From Allacma fusca (lineage: Eukaryota; Arthropoda; Collembola; Symphypleona; Sminthuridae): a stretch of 64,000 bases of DNA. Location of the stretch: contig OX359246.1 in assembly GCA_947179485.1 (NCBI GenBank), forward strand, positions 47,657,632 to 47,721,631, read 5' to 3'. The notes under the pieces are model-generated. The model saw only the letters and a list, made by a program, of their open reading frames with translations, was not told the origin of the DNA and ran no database searches. A program made the position numbers and the translations under genes. Shown here in pieces: positions 1 through 44,300 of this stretch (its first letter is position 1; each line of letters starts with the position of its first letter).

Positions 1-25
1 TAGCTGCCTACGTAAGAGTACTCAC

Positions 26-121
26 TTGACGGATAGCAGTCTCCATGGAATTCCGGAAGATGGACCGGAAAGAGGGCTTTAACTTGAAAAGGCATCCCCG
101 TTCGACCCAACGACTCCACAT
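26..121 (-). CDS. Possible first coding exon of a leftward gene, partial
   Basis: The minus strand has an open frame with an ATG at 121-119, 32 codons rich in Arg (a run reading FKLKPSFRSIFRNSMETAIR), then a GTGAGT donor at 25-20. The basic, Ser/Phe-containing composition resembles a mitochondrial presequence. An upstream in-frame ATG at about 199 exists after a stop codon. The rest of the gene would lie beyond the left edge. Product not recognised; a chance ORF is quite possible. Confidence 0.22.
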
Positions 122-1121
122 GATTGTGTATCTTAAAGTGATGAAGACAAGTGGAAGATTTGGCTCAATCCCATGTATTATCCCCATCCCTTCAACCAGT
201 CATGAGGAAGATGAGGTCAAATCCTTTCTTTCCTTCCAGCTTACTCCTGCATTACGTGGGTTGGGCTTTCTCCAGTACATTCCGCTGGGTCTTAGATCTT
301 CTCAGGCTTTGTTTACACACAGCTCTGGGCCAGAAACACGTCAGCATTTTGGAAACTGACCAGAAGTCTTACATTTCTTGTTTACTTTTATTTTTTCAAT
401 TTGTACAGCGAGTGGTCCAGTGGATTTGAGCACTGAAGAAAAAAAAGTCTTAAATAATGACATTTTGGTTCGTCTAGCAAGAGATTCTAGTTCCCCCGAA
501 ACATTTATTTTAATAACTTTCTTCTGACTTTGTTTTGTTAAAAGACCTTACAAATTCAATGCGATAATATTTGTGTAAGCTCATACTAACTCACCCGAAG
601 TGTAAATAGATACATATACCAGTGGGTGAATAACTGTACAAATAATAATTAATTGTCCATGCATTTATTTGCTTTTTTCGGGTCAAAGCCAGAGGAAGTT
701 TAAGGACATTTCATTTCAAGTCATGTTTAAACTTGATTTTGCGGGATCTGTGAAGGCCACTTTATCTGCATACTCGGCCAAACTTCAGACAAAGTTGTTA
801 ATGCAATTAAGTCTAATAAAATTATAAATATGTGCATCCACGAGTTTCTCAAGTTTCAGCAAAGAGCGGGTTCCATATGGGAAAGAAACCAAATAATGAA
901 TTCAGTTCAGTTCTTAAATAACTGACACACCACCCATGAACTTGGTAGTCAAACGTATTTTCCTATCATGGGATATAATAATGAGAGTGTGAGGTACCAG
1001 CTAATTAATTACATTTTAGTAATTTAAACTTTCGAATTAAATTAAAGGAATGTGGCAAAACTGGGATCTTTTGTTGACTTGACTCAAATCTAATTCTCTA
1101 CTTATTTTAAACGAAGTGACG

Positions 1122-1524
1122 TATAAGGGTGACCATAACCATTTACTACCCCCCCCCTGTAGCCCATATAGAGGAGGAACTCCTGAAATATTTTATTCCC
1201 CCCGTTTGTAGCAAATTTAATTTCAGTTTTTCTAAAATTTACTTCATTGACCTGAGCCAATATTTGAGATCATCCATAAAAGAGCGTCAAAATGTTTTCC
1301 CAACACTGTAGTATCTATGAGAATTTAAAAAAGTTAAGAAGTTGACATTCTAAAATTACACGACTTTACTTCACGTTTTTGACCCTGGTATCCTCAAATA
1401 TTGACTCAGGTCATTGAAATAAATTTTAGAAAATCTGGAACTAAATTTCCTGCAAATAGTATTTTAGGAGCCACTCCCTCATGTGGGCAAGGAGAAGCGG
1501 CAATGATTTTGTTCATCCTGTACA
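1122..1524. mobile_element. Foldback MITE with long imperfect inverted arms
   Basis: The left arm (about 1122-1292) and right arm (about 1370-1524) are reverse complements with scattered mismatches. Matching blocks include ATTGACCTGAGCCAATATTTG (left) against ATTGACTCAGGTCAT read backwards (right), plus TTTCTAAAATTTA and GGGTGACCATAACCATT against AGGATGAACAAAATCATT at the outer ends. The loop is about 80 bp. TA dinucleotides flank both outer ends, so a TA-inserting (Tc1/mariner-like) non-autonomous element is likely. It has no coding capacity. Confidence 0.7.
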
Positions 1525-2128
1525 GTACCTAATGTTTAATTCATTTCTGTTGAAGGTTTCCAAACAAGATTGGTAAATAATTAATGTATGGACTATATTG
1601 CCGACGCTTTTCTACGAGCCCAATGCATGAATGCACAATGTTTTCTTGTACATACCAACATGCACACTATAATTATGTATACAAGCCAAACGGTGTAAGA
1701 AGTATGGAAGATGTATTTGAGAATAATTAAACCTATCGTAAAAAATTAACAATAAACCATCAACTTTTTCGTGTCCTTGTGTTTGTATTTCGGAGTAATA
1801 CCGTGCCCTACTTGGGATTCCACCAAAGTCCTACCTTAATACACATACAAGGAGAAAGAAAAAATAAACAAGGACGTTAATAAAAAAAAGTTGTGTCCAC
1901 AAGTTTTCTTCCCGTCTATGACATTCTCCGGCATCCTTTCATGTGAGGGCAAAGAAAAATGAAATAACAAGATACAACATTGCCCTATGTAGTTTTCCCT
2001 AACATCGGTTCTTTTTCATGGTATGTTGACAAAATTATTGGACAAATGGAGAAAAAATGTTGACACTTTATCTTATTTGCACCCTCCTGGCACTGTAAAA
2101 AACGAAAACTAAACCTTCCGGTTATATG

Positions 2129-2146
2129 TATCTATCTATCTATCTA
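2129..2146. repeat. (TATC)n microsatellite
   Basis: Four to five perfect TATC units in intergenic DNA. Confidence 0.8.
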
Positions 2147-5100
2147 TATTCAAGGTTCTTTTGCTTCCTTCGGCTAAAGACTGCCAATTTCACTCCATCC
2201 GAAGTGTTGAGGATGAAAGCCTAAAGTACAGAATGGTTTCCCCAAATTTTGTGAACCCATATCAAGTAATAAAAGTAATATATCCATAGTTTGGTTCCTT
2301 CCATGGTACCACTATAACTATAGATACCTATAGTTTCAATAATTATAACAAGTTTGCCGAACTGGACAAAAATGTGAAGGCATGAAGGTTCCCAATAGAA
2401 GGACCTCAGCAATTCCTGAGAATGTATGACCAAGCTTATCTAATTTGTGATGTGTAAATAAAGAAAGCCGGAGGGGTCTTCATGTTGATAACAACTTTAA
2501 TTTCTTTTGACTTATAATGAATCATAAAGTATTACTTGATATAGTCATAATTAGAATTTTATACGTAATTATTTATGCATAATTATATATCGAACAGTAT
2601 AACATCTTTCAATATCCAACAATAATAGTGTTTTGTAGATTTGTAGTTAATTCCCACAACTTAAAATAAACTTTCCAGTTTTGGTAATCACACACAATTT
2701 AAATATGGCGTAACTCCTAGAAAATAGTTTCCAGACATGATTTGTAGTAACTATAATTATAGTTTTAATTATCTAGCCCATATGCAACAATTTTTTTTGT
2801 AAATCAGGCAAAACACGACCATCAACATATGGAATGTGTACATATTAATTTACAAGTTGTACAGTCATTACAGTATAATTATACGACAATAATTCCTTAA
2901 AAAATAGTCATTAAATTAATGTATAAATTATACAAAGGAAATTATATTTTCCAGCAAAAATTTCATTGTCTTGAACCATATATCCTCCCTAATAGTTTTA
3001 ACATATGTTGAATTTTAACTTCAAATCGTTCAGTGTGTCTTGTACGTATTTATTTTTCTTATATAATGCATATGTATGTATAAGAGTTCCTCATCTGGCC
3101 CAACTACTATCCAATAGTTGTGAGCACATTTCTGTGAAAAGCATCATTTCTGAAATAAGATAACAACTTTCTCTGTCCGGTTTCTCATAATTTCTATGCT
3201 GCAGTCCCAATTTGAATACTCACTTGTCAATACACTATCCCTCCATTCAACTGATTTCTTAGCGATAGGATAGTACAACATTGCTTTAGGTTTCTTATGT
3301 AGATGTGCATGTGCAGTGTCCACTTGTACATGCCAATAATACATCTGTAGCTTGTAAGCTTATAATTTAGATAATTTCAATGGCTACGATAAAATATGTT
3401 TTTTTAGTTTTTCCAAAAGCTGTTATGTAATTATGTAATTACTATCTCTCATGAAAGATTATTTTGTCGTCTTTGGAATCCTTTGTATAAGACTTTAAAC
3501 ACATGGAGCTGCATGTCATTAAATAACTACTGATCTGGTAGGTGTAATAATAATAATTACAGCTTCAGTAATTTTTGGAAGGTATATATTTGAGGGGGTA
3601 ATCTAAAACTCGTGTGATAACATACAATATAGAATTTGGGGATCTATGTAGCATTAGATCACCCGTCAACAAATAGGACTCGAAGATAATACAGAGTTTT
3701 TAATTGACTGGGTATTTTTTTTGTAGATGGAGGCAGGCAGGGAATGAAGTCCAGACTAGAAAAGACTTATAGCTGAGTGAGCTCCAAATGTTCTGTGGAT
3801 ATTATGCTGCACGGGTTAAGGAAATGTTTTATAAGTGTTTTCAATGTGTGTGTCTGTGTCTGTGTGTATTAAAGTAGTAAAACTCAAAGGATTGTAATTA
3901 AATGGTAGAGCCGCTACTCAAGGCGAGTCGTTTCATTTGCCTTATTGCTGCTGTGGCATGGTACGCGTTCTGGAAAATAATCAAATAAAATTGTCATTTA
4001 GGACTCAATTCCAATTCAACATTTCAAAAGTGCACAGAAGGACGTATATCTAATTATACATGTAGATACATCCAGTATGCAACTCTAGATGCTAGCGTCA
4101 ATTTACGAATGAGCACAGCAATCCATTCCTTATAGTTATACAGTAATGAGTATTTATTTACACACTAGGCTTGAGTAACATTGCTCTGGAAATAGCTAAA
4201 CAATCAGCACATTCAAATATATTTTCTTCAGCTTGCGGGTTGCATTCCTGTATTTAGATCTAATGTGTGTGTTAGTGTGAAATTGCGACTAAAATTACCG
4301 CCAATGGTTATAAATAGATACCCCAAAGTATTTATTTAAGTTCAAACCCATATTTACTATGCAAAGTGCGTTTTTAGGTGCATCATTACCCATCAACTCA
4401 AACACAAATCAAAATATAGTAATTGCTAAAAAATTCTTTAAAAAAAATGTGACATGTGTTTTAAGATTTATTAAATTTAATTCAGAAACCATTTTTCTCA
4501 AGAGTGCCAGTGGAGGTACAAAATTTAAAAATCCAGTGCAGTGATGGTAGCTATAGTACTGATTATGTCAGATTAATATTAAATTCCGAATCTTCTTAAT
4601 ATCATTTGTTCTCAAAACTACAAATCAAATTTTGAAGATTCACATTGCAAATTCGCAGTTTGTTTTTTCACATTTTCAGGGGCAGATTCCCATATTGGAA
4701 CTATCTGCTAAACGTAATGTAATACGCTGTGCTAGCTGAAACATGGGGTTGGATAAGCCCTGTATCGAGAAATATGGACATACAGATATAAAGTATTTAG
4801 CATTCCGTGAGTGGACTGACTTCCCCGATCAATGCTAAAGAAGAAAGGGATGGAATACTAAAACCATGGAAGATTCCTAGGACCGGTTGAAAACAAAAAG
4901 AAGACAGGACTAAGAAGTAAGAAAAACAAGCAGAATTCTTCATACTCTTAGAATATATTCTATGCATGTGTGGCTTGAGAAACTGGAGAGAATAGCGGCA
5001 CAAGTAGCTATTTTCAAGATAGATGGGTTCGATTTCTATGAGAAAGTTTTTTTTTGTCCCCATGCACTCCGTAGTCTCAGGTATGGAAATAATGCTTTGC

Positions 5101-6071
5101 TATGTAAAAACTTTCTGTGGAATCTATATATTACATGGATTTTTCATCCTTGCAGTAGCATCAGATGAATGGCTCCCTGCATGAAGTATTAAACTTGCGT
5201 GGTCTTTAGGGAGCAAAAGAAGAAAATTCAAGCTGGCAGGGTTCAATTTAAAATCCGCTTTCTCCCGCTTAGACGCCAATACATATCTTACAAAAAATTT
5301 AATGCATTTCTTTTGCTCCCAGTATTTCCCCAGGACAAACCAATATATGTACACATCCGTACATAGATCTACACATAGAATCTATAGGTAGTATATATGT
5401 AATTATATATATGAATATAGAGCCCAAGAGCCAGCTGTGGGACGTTGTACTATACAACAATGTAAGTATACTTGGATTGCAAACGTACATGCCAAGTACA
5501 GTGCACTCTCACTGAATGACCATACTGATAAACAGAGCGAAATGTGGATCTGTGCAGTGACACGCTCGTGTAAGGAAAAAAAATTAAAACTGTGGTAAAA
5601 GGGAATGTGTTCAGCTATCTCTGCTTCTCCAATGGCAAACGGGATCTTGTAGGTGGCTCTCATATAGACAGTCTGCACTGTACAGGCCCACACTTTTGAC
5701 TATATAACACGGGTAAAAACATATAAATGGTAAAAGAAAACGAAAGCATGTTTACACGTATACAGAATATGTAGATACTATCTGTTCTCTAGCTTTTTAG
5801 ATCGCAGTTTGAGACATATACGAAAGATACATGCTAAAATAACATGCAGGCTCGAAAGGCAAATTCAAAATGATGCTGGGTAAAACGGAAAGAATTTTTC
5901 TTTGGTGTTGACTCTTTCAAGGAAATTTTTCCGGGTAAGATATGAAGGTCTCTGTATGTGCCTGATCGGAAAAGTAATATTCTATTGTGAGGGATATCAG
6001 AAGTGTATCATTCTGTATTCCCCCTGGAAATATCCCATTGTTACTATTGTAAGTATTTCTGCTGTATAAGT

Positions 6072-6089
6072 TGTGTGTGTGTGTGTGTG
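6072..6089. repeat. (GT)9 microsatellite
   Basis: Nine uninterrupted GT units. Confidence 0.85.
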
Positions 6090-6326
6090 AACTTGCTTAT
6101 GCCAGGAAAATATCTGTCGTTCTTTCCGCCCCATTTACTCTCAAGTCAGTTTGAAGGGGCTTGCCAATTTCAATAAATACTGACGACAAGCACTTGCGTT
6201 TTCTAAATGTATTATTTGCTTGAATTCCGTTAAATTTACTCCATTTATATATTTTCCCAGGAAATGGCTTACTGCAAATTTTAAAATTGAATGCGTATAC
6301 ATACTTACATTCATAAGTTTATTCAT

Positions 6327-6344
6327 CCTCTCTCTCTCTCTCTC
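6327..6344. repeat. (CT)n microsatellite
   Basis: Nine CT units; they create a false Arg/Glu-repeat ORF on the minus strand. Confidence 0.85.
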
Positions 6345-8812
6345 GTCCATTGTATTTACACTGGGAATAAGTGTAAAATTATGAGGAATATATGCGTACT
6401 TGAAAGGCTTAAGTTTTTTGGAGCTTGAAACAACCTACTAGAATTTTGATGCGACCCAATTGAGAAAAACAACAATTAACGGTTGGAAAAAATAGATGTA
6501 GATACAAATTTGAAAAAATAATCTTTCACAAGACTTAATTTCGTCAGCGATCTGGAACTTTTCTATTCCAATCCAAAACAAACTCATGAATACTCAACAT
6601 ACACAGAATCACATTCATTTAGGTACACGAAAGGATTCTACACTGAAAGTAATTAGTTTAAAGTCCCTCACAATTGAAAGTAACTGTTGTTTGTGAAGGG
6701 ATTCATCATGATCCCACCTCTCCTTCAATGCAAACACATAAAATTCTCAACTCCATCGGAAGTAGATAGTTTTGTTTGAGGGATGTGAATAAATAACGTG
6801 TAACTTGACTACGTATGAACATGTTTGCTGGAGATTATCTTGTGGAACGGGAGGAGTAAAATAAAAACAAAGTACGTACAAATTACTTAAGAACACACAC
6901 GGACAGGAATTCACAAGTAGGTTCTCACAGACGGGCGGCGATATTTGGCCACACCAATGGAATATATTGACGAGAAGCCTGTACCGTGGAGGCATGTTTC
7001 ATGACAGGAATCAATACCATCAATCTAAATAATTAATGCACTATACTTATATATGTATGTTAGTTCCATCTTATGATTCATTCCAGCAGCATACCAAATG
7101 ATTTCAAGGTAGATATGTTTAGTAATTACTATCACGATTTTGCTTTTGAATTTTTGCATTCCCAAAACTCTCCTCGCTGTTTCCATCATATTTAGTGTAT
7201 TGCGTGTTTACGACAGCGATATTTCTTTTAGCTCCATACCATGGGGCGTCAGGAATTTGGTTTGAAACTAATTTTTTCGAACCTACAGCAGATATATCTA
7301 TCTATACATAATTACTTAGTACAATGTTAAATTCCTCATCGATTGGGGAGATTAACCCTAGATTAATAAAATGTCTTATTTTTTGGGGTGGGAAAATGGA
7401 AGCCATAATCGTTTCAGACTAAAAGGACTGATGTTCTGTTTCCCATTTAGTGAAATTCCTTCACAGGGACGAATACATGTGAATACATGGTAATTGGGTT
7501 AATATATACTTAACCCTGAATGCTTGGTCTACTTAAACCTTAATGCTCGGTCTGGCTGCCTGAAAATTTTGGGAGAATGTTTTTCCAAAACATATGGCCA
7601 GCTGATAAAACGAAAGGAAATCTCGTAATTAAATTCTAGCAGGAGCAACCACACTTTCCTTCCCAAAACCCTTCCCGCACCTCACGCTGCTCATCCTGCA
7701 AATTGTGGAGGAATGAGTTTACAACGCAGCCAACACAATATACTTGTATAGCAGCAGAGCTAGGACAGCCTACTTCCTAAACAAGTAGAATTTTCATTAG
7801 CATCCCAAACTCCAACAAAGTGTTGATACCGTATTTAGGCATGTATAATGAAGATCCAGGCTCTCTCTCCGACGAAATTGTAAGTATGAACCCCAGTCAC
7901 ACACACACATTCGAATCTCTCACATGAATGTTTGTATGTACATACATACTAAAAAGACACCCCATACAACAAGGGCTTAGGTGTCTGAATCGGAATAAGA
8001 TTCCTGTAGGACATACTCAGCAAATCAGCTCGTCATCTCCATCTTACAATGAGTCAGCAGTCCTTGTCCTTGTCCTGCCTGGATATGACAAGATTTCCTG
8101 TGAAAAGAGAGAAACACACCTACACTCCGTGGGAAGGGGGTAAGGAGAAATATCAGCATCACGGACGGCAGGCTTGATCGATAAAGTAATCAAGTACTTG
8201 AGTATGCACGTATGCGTATCTATATCTATATGTACAAGATGAATAATTATTATTTGCACCTGATCATATTTTTACAGTAAACTTGGACTGGGCTTGTGCT
8301 CTCAGTCAGATATTCTAATGCTATACATTCTGTGGAGAGAAAAATGGAGAAAAGATTCTGAAAATCAATAAATAAGAGTAAAGTAGATAATACAAGTCAT
8401 GTTGAGAGATAGAATGCGGCACAGTTACTACATACAATTTTTTTTTCTGTACGGGAAATACATAGATGCATGTATCTAACATTATACACATAAGAGATTG
8501 AAAGAGCCACATATAAATGAAAGTCGTGCGGAGAGAACAGCATCATTCTGCAGTAGCTTAAAGCTTAATCTACATGATACAAAACAGAGAGACTTACTCC
8601 AACCTACTTTCACTTATGTATCCAAAACTCATGCACGGACATAAAAAATGTACATGGATGGGTCTATGAGCGAGGAAAAGATCGCTCAACTACTTTTTAT
8701 CTCATACTTTCTTCTTACTTTCCCCCTTACAAATGTGCACACAATTCCAGACGACTGGATTACATGTCCGCCAATGTTGGTGGCACTACAATCGTATGGA
8801 ATGGTACGTATA

Positions 8813-8840
8813 GATATATATATATATATGTGTGTGTGTC
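8813..8840. repeat. Compound (TA)n(TG)n microsatellite
   Basis: About eight TA units run straight into about five TG units. Confidence 0.8.
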
Positions 8841-11800
8841 AAATTGTCAAATACAACGAACGAATAATATGCATATCCAAAAACATGGACTTCATTATGT
8901 ATATAGGGACTCCATCTTATATTATCAATACGGTCATTCGGAAATCCGTGAGTTTAATATTTGCAGGCGTTAGCATTCAATCCTAACCAAATCATGGTGT
9001 CACTTTTCTCCCCGTAGCCATAGTTGTGCGGGTGCAATTTGGAGTCAATGTGAGGCACGTAAATCGAAACACCGGTAAACGTGACCAGTGGCAGAAAATC
9101 TTTGACACCCTTGGATGATCCCCTAACAAAATCTAGTTACGTCAAATTGCTATCCGTCCTTTCAAATATGCTTTTACTGATTTCCTTCAGCCTCAAATAT
9201 ATAAGTGAACACAAGGACTCAAACATCACAGACCCTCAGTACTCACATACTGGAAATTTCAATTTTCCCAGATCCCGTCACATTTCCCTCTTTCCCAATT
9301 CCAGACGAGCTGGTGACAACACCTTTTAAACATGTGTGTTTGGGACTTTACACATTTTGCGTCATAACTATGCCAACGTCATGACAAGTACGTCTGTGAC
9401 AAGTTCCAGCACAGTGTTTACAATACTAATCTACTGTCTATGCCAGATGTATGACTCAAGGTGAAAGGTTAGGATTATGGGATGCCCACACTAATCTCAT
9501 TAGATGAAAGGACACAGGAGCACAAGTATTAGGGAACTATCAGTATAAAATGTTATCAGTATAAGAAGGTACACCCAGGGGAGACTTAAAACTACTTGGG
9601 TACTGAAGTGGAGGTTAATTTATTGTAGAAACTTGAGAGTCCCTCTCTTGCCCACAAAAAAAAGCCTTTCCGATAGGCTCGCGATCCAGGGATGATTTCC
9701 CAGGGATGATACTCAAATCAATCAAAACCGTGGGGAGAAAGTGACATGAAATACTGTTGTCCGGACTAATTACCAATTATAGGGGATTACTTCCCAATTT
9801 CATTAGTATTTATGAGCTACAAAACTCACGATTTCAGTACATCCAGGAAGTGGGATCCAGTTAAAATATTTGACTTAAAAATTAATCAAAATGAGACTTT
9901 TATTGGGGAAACTGCAATTTCCTGGGTAAGTTATAAGCTCCGTTAGAATCCCATAGGTGTCTGTCAGTTCATAAAACAATTAATTAAAGTATTTTGCCCC
10001 TTTACAGATCTTTATTAAATTTCAGTCAAGATTAGATTATACCGTCGCTTAAAGTTGAAGAATATATCCTTTAGGATTTGTAGTGTCCTAGGGAAATTTC
10101 GGTTTTATTAATGCTCAGGGAACTTCCATGATTACTGGGAATATTTCAATTTCCTATCATCTAGTGCTCTCAGAGCTCTCGCTATGAGATTTCTTTTTAA
10201 GGTGTATTTCTCTATAGAGGAGAAATTCTATGTGAGTTCTTTCATAATGAGACCTCTGCGTAGTAACAACTTCATCATAATTTACGAACAATGTATATTA
10301 TATAAAATCAACTCTGTTATAATATCGATAAAAATCTGCCTAAGTGACCCTTTTAGGAGATAACATTATCATTATTACATTAAAGGCGTGAGTACTCACT
10401 TGGGGAGAAAATTTTGTGACATTGTAATTGGAGAATGAACTTGCAATTAGTAACACGGAGAGGGTACATTTTGGACTGTACATTTAAGCTCCCTGTATAA
10501 CTCTATAAAATTTTGTAATATCTATAATTACATATGCCAGTACATCGAGTCGATTTAGAAAGATTCCATTGTACATTTTGAAGCGCAGAATCAGTTTCTA
10601 GTTGTATCTCCGGCCCAGTATTTGCATCCGAGACTCCCCTGAATATTTCTGATTTTGAGTGTAAGTGCAAACAATTTTTGCCTTTGAGCCAAAACCAAGT
10701 AAATAAATACATTGAGACATCGGCTTCGTTTGAAGAGCTTAATTACACAAAAACATGCGGAGCCATTTTCAGCAAGTCATGGGAATTATAGTAGCCCCAA
10801 ATATATTTCAATGAATGAATGTACATTTTGGTTTTTACCCAGTAACTCAATTTTACATTCACTCAACATGTTTATAGTGGAAATGAAACTTGTAAAATTA
10901 GATTTACAACTAATTTACTCGTTAAAATATATATTTCCATTAGTTAGATTAACACTCAAAGAATAGAGTATGCTATTGTAATTGGAAGATACAGCATGTT
11001 TTTGAGAGTGCACTGCTACTTGCTCGTAGGACTTTAATTTAAAATGAATGTGTGTGGGTTTATTCTAAAATATGATTATTTAATGTAGTTTTACCAACAA
11101 ATCAACAAAGTAAACAGCAAGAGGGTAGCCCTTCAGGATACACTTTTACCCGGCTCAGCAAAGACAAACAGAAAGCAAGAAATCAAACATTTAAATGAAC
11201 AACATTGACTTTTTTGCGGGATGTGTAACATTTAGCCAGGCCCTTAACGACAGCAATGGGTAAGAAATAATTCAACGAGAAAAAACTTCCAACTCTATTT
11301 GTACTCCTTATGATACATTTTTAACGCCATACTTTAAACGTGTTCGTTGCTCTCTAAAATATTCCCCCTTTCTCGGAAGAAGCATTGAAACCCTGGTAAA
11401 ATCGTTTTTCACTTTCAAGAAACTACGAGCGAAGCTTGTTTACGAATTGGGAACTCACATTTGGCTTTAACATAAATAATTTTTAACAATAATAAATTAT
11501 TATTAAACAAAAAATGGATCCTTGATATCAAACCTTCATAAAAATCCCATTGATAATGTGCTGTGCAGTATTCCTAGGAGCCTAGATCTAAAACTAGATT
11601 ATTATTCATTCAAGTGAACTAGTATTTCCATAAATATTACATTTATCATACCAATTGCACCTACATATGAGCTGTAGCTTAACTAAACCAAATCACAGTC
11701 TGCATGGCATGCATTGCTGTTTGAATAAATGCGTTTTTCTTTTCAACCAATGCAATTCATCGGAAATGATATTTTAACAACTCTAACACAAAAAACAACC

Positions 11801-11860
11801 AAACGATCGAAAGATCTCAGACGTGGTTTGAAGCAGCAAGTATATATTTACAAGTAGGAA

Positions 11861-11866
11861 TTTATT
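11861..11866 (-). promoter_or_regulatory. CaMKI: Candidate CaMKI polyadenylation signal
   Basis: AATAAA on the minus strand, 28 bases after the stop codon. Such hexamers are frequent in AT-rich DNA, so use of this one is a guess; the real 3' end may be further left. Confidence 0.35.
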
Positions 11867-11893
11867 TAACAACTTTTATGGAGCAAGCTGATA

Positions 11894-41348
<29,455 letters not shown>

Positions 41349-44300
41349 GATTGACTACCACACTGACCGAACTTCACTACAACAGTTGCTGGCTCATGTA
41401 GGACTATTTAGAACGTACTCACAATCAGTGTCGTCTCCATGTGCAAGTTTTTCGCATATGTGTTTCTGCTATGTCTCTTGCTCTCGCTCTCTCTTTCTGC
41501 TCACAGTTCTCTGTCCCTTGCGTGTCTGCTGATTTTAAGCATAACTTCCAAAGCTGTTCGGTGTTGAGCATATATCGTTCATGAGTATCAGGACAGCACT
41601 GCTTCGGCGCTGATATTATCTCATATGTCTCTTCCTACATGCGTTTCAATTGTTGAGTTTTACTTCAAACTTTTGATTTCATAAGGATACAATTTAACTT
41701 ACAATGATCACATGTTCATATCTCAAAGCAACTAAAGATCAGATGGAATGTAAGAAAATCGTGAATGTCAAGTTGTTAATGTGACGTGAAAAGCGTCAAA
41801 TTAGCTACTTGAAAGAATCCCACACATTCATGTAGTAACGTTTGATGGTGCTTACAGTGTGGAATTCACATAATTGATAAGAAGAACCTCGCTCCAAGTG
41901 CAAGTTCTTCTTGGTTATCTTTCATTACCACGAACATTAGTTGTAAAATTAGAGCTGAAATCTGTCTGGGTTTAATACCACCACTTATACAATTATGCCT
42001 GGGTTTGATAAAGTCTCCACTGAAGTTACTCATGCCTCACAGCTATTATTACTTTTACATAAATGCTGACTTTGTAAATCTCCTCTGATAAGTTTACAAA
42101 AGTAGAGTAGAAAACTTTTTTGTGTTTATCTTTTGCACTAGTGGAGCCGATCCAAGTTTTACTTAAATAAATACAAGTTTATCCCACGTTTGATCTTGCT
42201 CTCCCTCCCCATGAATATAAGAATAGTCGGAGAAAAGAATGCTTTTTTATATGATTTTTGCCACAAGTTTTATGCAAGTAGTTTTGTCTCTTAAAAATAT
42301 GAGCACTTTTTTCTACTTGGAAATGTCTTTCAGGTGTAAGGAACTCTTTTCTATATGAGAAAAGTTTTGAGCAGAAAGTTGGAAATTTTTTGCTAGGTAC
42401 ATAGAAGTTCCGCAGAAGACACTGTAAGATTTCTGCATTGAATGAAAATAGTTGTTTCTAGTTGTACAAACAAATGAAGGAGTCTCGAGTGTCAAGTTTT
42501 GGGGACAAAGCTACCATTTGTATGTAAAATCAGGGAATATATTTATTCAGAGTTATAACTATCAGGAGCTTTCATTGTGCTTACTAGGGCTGTACAGCCC
42601 GTGAGGTACTATGTAAGTCGCCTTCAGCATTCCCATTTTGTTTGTATGTATACAAGCAAATCTAATTTGATACTTGAGAAGTTCTCAGGAAAAATACTGA
42701 GAAGGTCTTGAGAAAGAGATCCTAGAAAATTCGATACATTCATTAGTTAGTCCTCGGATCAAAGGATTATTTCTAATGTGATTATAAACTTGCCTCAGTC
42801 GACACGTACGTATGTACTTTCATTTTACAAACTTTTAGTATCTTCAATTCCAACGAATGCACACAGAAAATGTAATACAGGAAAGGAGTAGCAAAGAACC
42901 AATTTTTGAATTAGTTCAATTTTGAAATGAATGCGTTCTTCAATTAGTATCTCTTAAGTACCTTTTCAAATTTGAATAATAAAGCTCTTTGCCATTGTAC
43001 TAGCTATTTCCTTACAAGTTGAATTGTTAAGAAGCAAAACAAGCTAATTGTAATTATTGCCAGTTACATCAAGCATAATCGTAGAGTTGTGTCTAACCCA
43101 GTCAATAAGTTTACAGTACAAATGATGTTAACTGTTAAGTATATGATCAAAATCTCCACAAGCAATATTTACATCGTTATTACTGCAACGACGTTTGTCT
43201 ACTTCACCTCTTCACGAGGTATAAGCTAAGACACAAGAGAAAGAAGAATAAATTTTGTTGATTTTAATGCACACTTTAAGTATAATTTTGGGCAACCGTA
43301 AAAGGGGATTCTTTTATTGTTGGCACAAAATTATATGAAGGAAAAAGAGTTTTACATGTTAGCGACTGCATTTACAAAAATTTAATTAGCTTTCTTCAAT
43401 TGTGATCATAATGCACCGTCCTTGGGCAAAGGATTCGAGTCAGGAACATCAAGTTCAATGCCAAGATCTCTACTGCAGCATCAGCATTTCACGGTATCTC
43501 GGGCTGAATGTAATGGAGCTAAGCTGAGCGAGCTTACATAGAGGGAAGCGAGCAATATTTTATGGTCGTTTTAGCTCGACGGTTTGGGTTTTTAACGACT
43601 TCCCCATCCTCCGTGTGGTATCCACATGGTCGACATTGTTTTATTACCGGTGGTTTCAACCCCTCACTTCAGCAACAGCAGAACTGTACAGCAGGCTGCA
43701 GTAATTGTATTAAGATGTTAATCGGAACCGGACAGCAGAATGTTATAGATTATGTCTCCGTATTTCTCTCTCGGGGAATTGGTTGCCCTTGCCCTGCACA
43801 TAACAGTTTTAAATAACTGTAGGCTTGTATTGCATTGAAAGTTGGATAAGATGACTGCAGATGAGTGCACACTGTTACTTATATAATTGTCATCCTTAAT
43901 TGAGGATGTCTGTAAAAGCTAATGGGGCTAAAAATTATGCTCATGAATGTTCTTATACTGGCACAATTTTCTAAAAAATTTGATTGTTTGTTTCAAATGT
44001 TAGTATGCTATTATTTGCTTCTAGTATTAGTTTTATGTAAATTACTTTAAGTTGATCGACTTCTGTTTGGCTGGTAAAGCAATTAGCCCTTACAACCCAT
44101 TAGTGTTTTGTGTAGTAGTTTATATATATGCAAAATTATGACATGAATTAAAAATTATGTTTTTGTATGTGCATTTCTTGTATACAAAAGTTCAAATAAT
44201 GTTATGTTATGCAATTATGAAATTGCAGTAGAGGATTAGGATTCTGAGGATGGTGGTTTCCGTCGATGGTTCATGTATCTTGGCATTTCATGTGGCTGTG

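Larger units (their letters stand above)
122..11860. other. Gene-poor stretch left of CaMKI
   Basis: No exon with coding character was recognised on either strand. It contains the foldback element at 1122-1524, microsatellites (TATC near 2129-2146, GT at 6072-6089, TC at 6327-6344, TA/GT at 8815-8839), and many TACATA-type short repeats. The remaining sequence is AT-rich and unassigned. Confidence 0.6.
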
